From: Methylococcaceae bacterium UBA659
GTDB taxonomy: Bacteria > Pseudomonadota > Gammaproteobacteria > Methylococcales > Methylomonadaceae
NCBI GenBank assembly: GCA_002299495.1
Contig: DBNZ01000072.1
Coordinates: 1-8,148, forward strand
Direction: 5' to 3'
Length of the DNA stretch: 8,148 bases
The position numbers were made by a program, and so were the translations under genes. Shown here piece by piece: positions 5,887-8,148 of the stretch. Within the stretch, counting starts at the first letter, position 1; every line of letters begins with the position of its first letter. The notes beneath the pieces were generated by a model. It was given only the letters and a program-made list of their open reading frames with translations. It was not told the DNA's origin and searched no databases.

Positions 5887-7227
5887 TTAGACGCCATCAA
5901 CAGCATCTACGCCCGCCGCTGACTCTTCTATCCGCAATTTGACGCACGCATTATTTTCTTCACAAAAAAACTCGGCGGCCACCCAAAGCCCACCGATGGC
6001 CGCCAAACGCCCATCCAAATACACCAACGGCATCGCCGCCCGTCGCCAAGGCGGGATACCCGCTTCCTGGAACAACTTTTTTAAACTATGGCCGCCCTGG
6101 CGCCTTGGCAAACGGATTTTTTCGCCGCCTTGACGGAAACGGACTTCGACCTTTGCCGAGCACCAAACCGGCCACAAAATGCCCTGTGAAGACGGATACC
6201 AACATAGCCGCCTGCGGCCATCCAATGGCAGGGATGCCTGCCGGATATCCCACGGCAAATTGGCCACATCCCCTGTTTCCATCGTCGGCGCACAATACAA
6301 CCGGCCACGATACCGGCGTAAGTCATAGCCTTGCCCGGACAACAAAGGCTGAGCGTCTTCACGGGCGGCCACCACTTCCGAGAACAGCCGCCTGACCCAT
6401 GCCTGCGGCGGCATTTTCAAACTCAACCGCGCAAACCAATGGCGGATAACCCAATTCCGTTTGGCAGGCGCCAAACCTTGCAATTTCCCCACATCCAAAC
6501 TGGCATCCCCGCCATCAAAAACAGCATCAAACCATTCCCCAGCCAAATCTGAAAGCAACGCCTGGGCATCGGCACAATGCCCCGCCGAGCGCGACACCGT
6601 TTTCGCCAAGCTCGGCCAGCGTGGCTCCAGCAAAGGCACGATGTCATTGCGGAGAAAATTGCGGTCAAAATCACTGGATTGGTTGCTGGGGTCTTCCACC
6701 CATTGCAACCCGTGCGCGCTGGCATAAGCGTCAATTTCATCTTTGCCGACAGAAAGCAACGGCCTTAACAACCAACCGGAACCAAAGGCCATCCGTTCCG
6801 GCATACCCGACAAGCCCTTTAAACCACCGCCCCGGAACAACTGCAACAACACCGTCTCCAACTGGTCTTGCTGATGCTGAGCCAGCAACACGGCATCGCC
6901 TTCACCTAGCACCGATTGCAAGGCCTGATAACGGGCATCCCTGGCCGCCTCTTCCGGGCTTTGCCCCGGTTTAGCGGTGGCATCGACCCTAACTAAGGCA
7001 AACCCCACCCCCAGACTGTCGGCCACCCATCGGCAATGCCCGCCCCACGCCTCCGCTTGCACCTGTAAACCATGATGCACATAAACGGCGGTGATCTTGG
7101 CCCTTAACTTAGGCAGACTTGCACACAAGTGCAACAAAACATGCGAATCGACACCGCCGCTATAGGCGATAAAAACCCGTGCATTAGGGCAATGTCGTTG
7201 CAAAAAACCTGCAATGTCTACTGGCAT
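5887..7227 (-). CDS. tilS: tRNA(Ile)-lysidine synthetase
   Basis: Cytoplasmic PP-loop ATPase that attaches lysine to C34 of the CAU-anticodon tRNA-Ile, changing its decoding from AUG to AUA and its charging from Met to Ile. The 446-aa protein is full length (E. coli 432). It shows the PP-loop SGGVDS (residues 23-28), HHGL (51-54), AQHQQDQLETVLLQLFRG (116-133) and EDPSNQ...RNFLRNDI (178-196), which together define the N-terminal catalytic domain. A middle helical domain follows, then the TilS C-terminal domain (about 350-430: RQGGEKIRLP, LKKLFQEAGIPPWRR, AAIGGLWVA). ATG at 7227 is the only possible start: an in-frame TAA lies at 7249-7251 and no other start codon falls between. No clear Shine-Dalgarno is present. 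The Gln at position 120 replaces the first Asp of the common DDQ motif. The stop lies 20 nt from the gloB stop. Confidence 0.97.
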   Translation of the reverse strand: MPVDIAGFLQRHCPNARVFIAYSGGVDSHVLLHLCASLPKLRAKITAVYVHHGLQVQAEAWGGHCRWVADSLGVGFALVRVDATAKPGQSPEEAARDARYQALQSVLGEGDAVLLAQHQQDQLETVLLQLFRGGGLKGLSGMPERMAFGSGWLLRPLLSVGKDEIDAYASAHGLQWVEDPSNQSSDFDRNFLRNDIVPLLEPRWPSLAKTVSRSAGHCADAQALLSDLAGEWFDAVFDGGDASLDVGKLQGLAPAKRNWVIRHWFARLSLKMPPQAWVRRLFSEVVAAREDAQPLLSGQGYDLRRYRGRLYCAPTMETGDVANLPWDIRQASLPLDGRRRLCWYPSSQGILWPVWCSAKVEVRFRQGGEKIRLPRRQGGHSLKKLFQEAGIPPWRRAAMPLVYLDGRLAAIGGLWVAAEFFCEENNACVKLRIEESAAGVDAVDGV

Positions 7228-7246
7228 AAAAGATGCTGAAAATTTG

Positions 7247-7275
7247 CTTTAAGCCGGTGTCTGACAGCATGGCAA
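7247..7275 (-). promoter_or_regulatory. tilS: Possible tilS promoter
   Basis: On the minus strand TTGCCA (7275-7270, five of six to TTGACA) is followed after 17 nt by TTAAAG (7252-7247, three of six to TATAAT). It would start transcription a little over 10 nt before the tilS ATG. The -10 is poor. Confidence 0.28.
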
Positions 7276-7300
7276 GACGGTGAAAAAATCCGCCCGACTC

Positions 7301-7330
7301 TGGCTAAGGCCTCGGCGATAGTCCTATAAT
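7301..7330 (+). promoter_or_regulatory. Candidate promoter of the isocitrate dehydrogenase gene
   Basis: A perfect TATAAT -10 stands at 7325-7330. The best -35 is TGGCTA (7301-7306), three of six, with an 18-nt spacer, so an activator may be needed if this is the promoter. The leader would be about 120 nt, long enough to carry regulation, and includes the imperfect repeats near 7360-7382. Confidence 0.4.
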
Positions 7331-7459
7331 TGCAGACAACCAGCCCTTAAAGCGGCGGGTAGCGGTTAACATGTAACGGTAGGGGCGGCGCTTACGAATT
7401 TTAACCCGTGCCACTCTGACCACCACCAAGCGGCTTACTTTAAACTCATGGAGAACTCA

Positions 7460-8148
7460 ATGCACGTTGTAACACTGATTAAAGGCGATGGCATCGGGCC
7501 GTCGATCATGGCCGAGGCGGTTAAAGTCATCGCCGCCTCCGGGGCCAAAATCGAATGGGAAGAAGCCCATGCCGGCATGGCCGCAATGGACAAATTTGGC
7601 TCGCCGCTGCCCGCAGCGACCATGGCCTCGTTCGATAAAACCCGCGTCGCCTTCAAAGGCCCGTTGACTACCGTAGTCGGCACCGGCTTCCGCAGCATCA
7701 ACGTGGCCTTGCGCCAACAATACGACCTCTACGCCAATGTCCGCCCGGCCAAAAATTGGACGGGCGTCAAAACCCGCTACGACAACGTCGATATCGTCAT
7801 CGTCCGCGAAAACACCGAAGGCTTGTACGCCGGCCTAGAACACTACCTGACCCCCAAAAAAGACATCGCCGAAAGCATAGCCGTGATCACCCGCGCCAGT
7901 TCCGAGCGCATCATCGACTATGCGTTTAAATACGCCCGCGACAACCACCGCAAAAAAGTCACCGTCTGCCACAAAGCCAACATTTTAAAATACACCCAAG
8001 GCCTGTTCCTAGGTGTCGCCCGCGAGATCGCCCCGCGCTACCCCGACATCGAATTCGATGAAAAAATCATCGACGCGGCCTGCATGCACATGGTAATGAG
8101 GCCGGAACAATTCGACGTGGTCGTCACCACCAACATGTTCGGCGACAT
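7460..8148 (+). CDS. Isocitrate dehydrogenase, NAD-type, N-terminal part (cut by window edge)
   Basis: Beta-decarboxylating dehydrogenase of the IDH/IPMDH superfamily; it oxidises isocitrate to 2-oxoglutarate and CO2 in the TCA cycle. The first 229 residues are present. Seen: GDGIGP (9-14); the substrate-binding segment FRSINVALR (77-85: Ser79, Asn81, Arg85) with Arg95 in YANVRP; RENTEGLYAGLEH (116-128: Arg116, Tyr123), which marks isocitrate rather than isopropylmalate use; Lys172 in HKANILK; Asp205 in IIDAAC; and TTNMFGD at the edge. The compact N-terminus, lacking the leading segment of the E. coli NADP enzyme, suggests the short NAD-dependent type of about 330-340 aa, but the cofactor-discriminating residues lie beyond the window. 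GGAG at 7450-7453, 6 nt upstream, supports ATG 7460; an in-frame ATG at 7448 would place that site inside the gene. Confidence 0.93.
   Translation, partial: MHVVTLIKGDGIGPSIMAEAVKVIAASGAKIEWEEAHAGMAAMDKFGSPLPAATMASFDKTRVAFKGPLTTVVGTGFRSINVALRQQYDLYANVRPAKNWTGVKTRYDNVDIVIVRENTEGLYAGLEHYLTPKKDIAESIAVITRASSERIIDYAFKYARDNHRKKVTVCHKANILKYTQGLFLGVAREIAPRYPDIEFDEKIIDAACMHMVMRPEQFDVVVTTNMFGD

Larger units (their letters stand above)
7228..7459. other. Divergent promoter region between tilS and the isocitrate dehydrogenase gene
   Basis: No coding signal in these 232 nt. It should hold both promoters. Besides the candidate hexamers listed separately, GTAGCGGTTA (7359-7368) and GTAACGGTAG (7373-7382) form an imperfect pair of period 14 around the palindrome ACATGT, and GGTTAA (7364-7369) could pair with TTAACC (7401-7406) in the transcript of the plus-strand gene. 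The structural suggestions are weak. Confidence 0.5.

Noticed and set aside
5860..5890. Bidirectional terminator between gloB and tilS
   Set aside because: There is a TTTTTAAAAA palindrome (5860-5869), but no GC-rich stem with a following T tract in the 20-nt gap.
7448..7459. Upstream in-frame ATG for isocitrate dehydrogenase
   Set aside because: Using it would put the GGAG ribosome binding site inside the gene and leave the ATG without one; the product starting at 7460 has the family-typical N-terminus.

Overview
The window comes from a Gram-negative bacterium, most likely a gammaproteobacterium. The methionyl-tRNA synthetase follows the Escherichia coli protein closely from end to end. TilS and GloB are of the usual proteobacterial kind, and one gene encodes a signal-peptide-bearing protein that looks like an outer-membrane beta-barrel. 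The mix of housekeeping genes with an NAD-type isocitrate dehydrogenase would fit a methanotroph of the Methylococcales, but that placement is an impression and not proven here.

Layout. Minus strand, left third: metG (27-2045) lies downstream of a Gfo/Idh/MocA-family oxidoreductase gene (2173-3186), with a 127-nt gap that holds a possible terminator and a possible metG promoter. A 302-nt divergent spacer (3187-3488) follows. It carries a decayed copy of a common interspersed GC-rich repeat and an AT-rich upstream region. Plus strand, middle: an unrecognised outer-membrane-type protein (3489-4736, GTG start), a 365-nt spacer with hairpins (4737-5101), then gloB (5102-5866). tilS (5887-7227, minus) converges on gloB with only 20 nt between the stop codons. 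A 232-nt divergent spacer with candidate promoters for both directions separates tilS from an isocitrate dehydrogenase gene (7460 onward, plus), which runs off the right edge.

How the genes relate. Most are independent housekeeping functions: translation (metG, tilS), methylglyoxal detoxification (gloB) and the TCA cycle (idh). They do not form one pathway or one obvious operon. The gene least explained by known biology is the 415-aa putative outer-membrane protein. It is flanked by two same-orientation copies of a short bipartite sequence (GACTTTWAGCT then GTAGCGT, at 3320-3354 and 4753-4774). I found no CRISPR array, tRNA or rRNA gene, insertion sequence, phage gene or defence system, and no convincing new multi-gene system.
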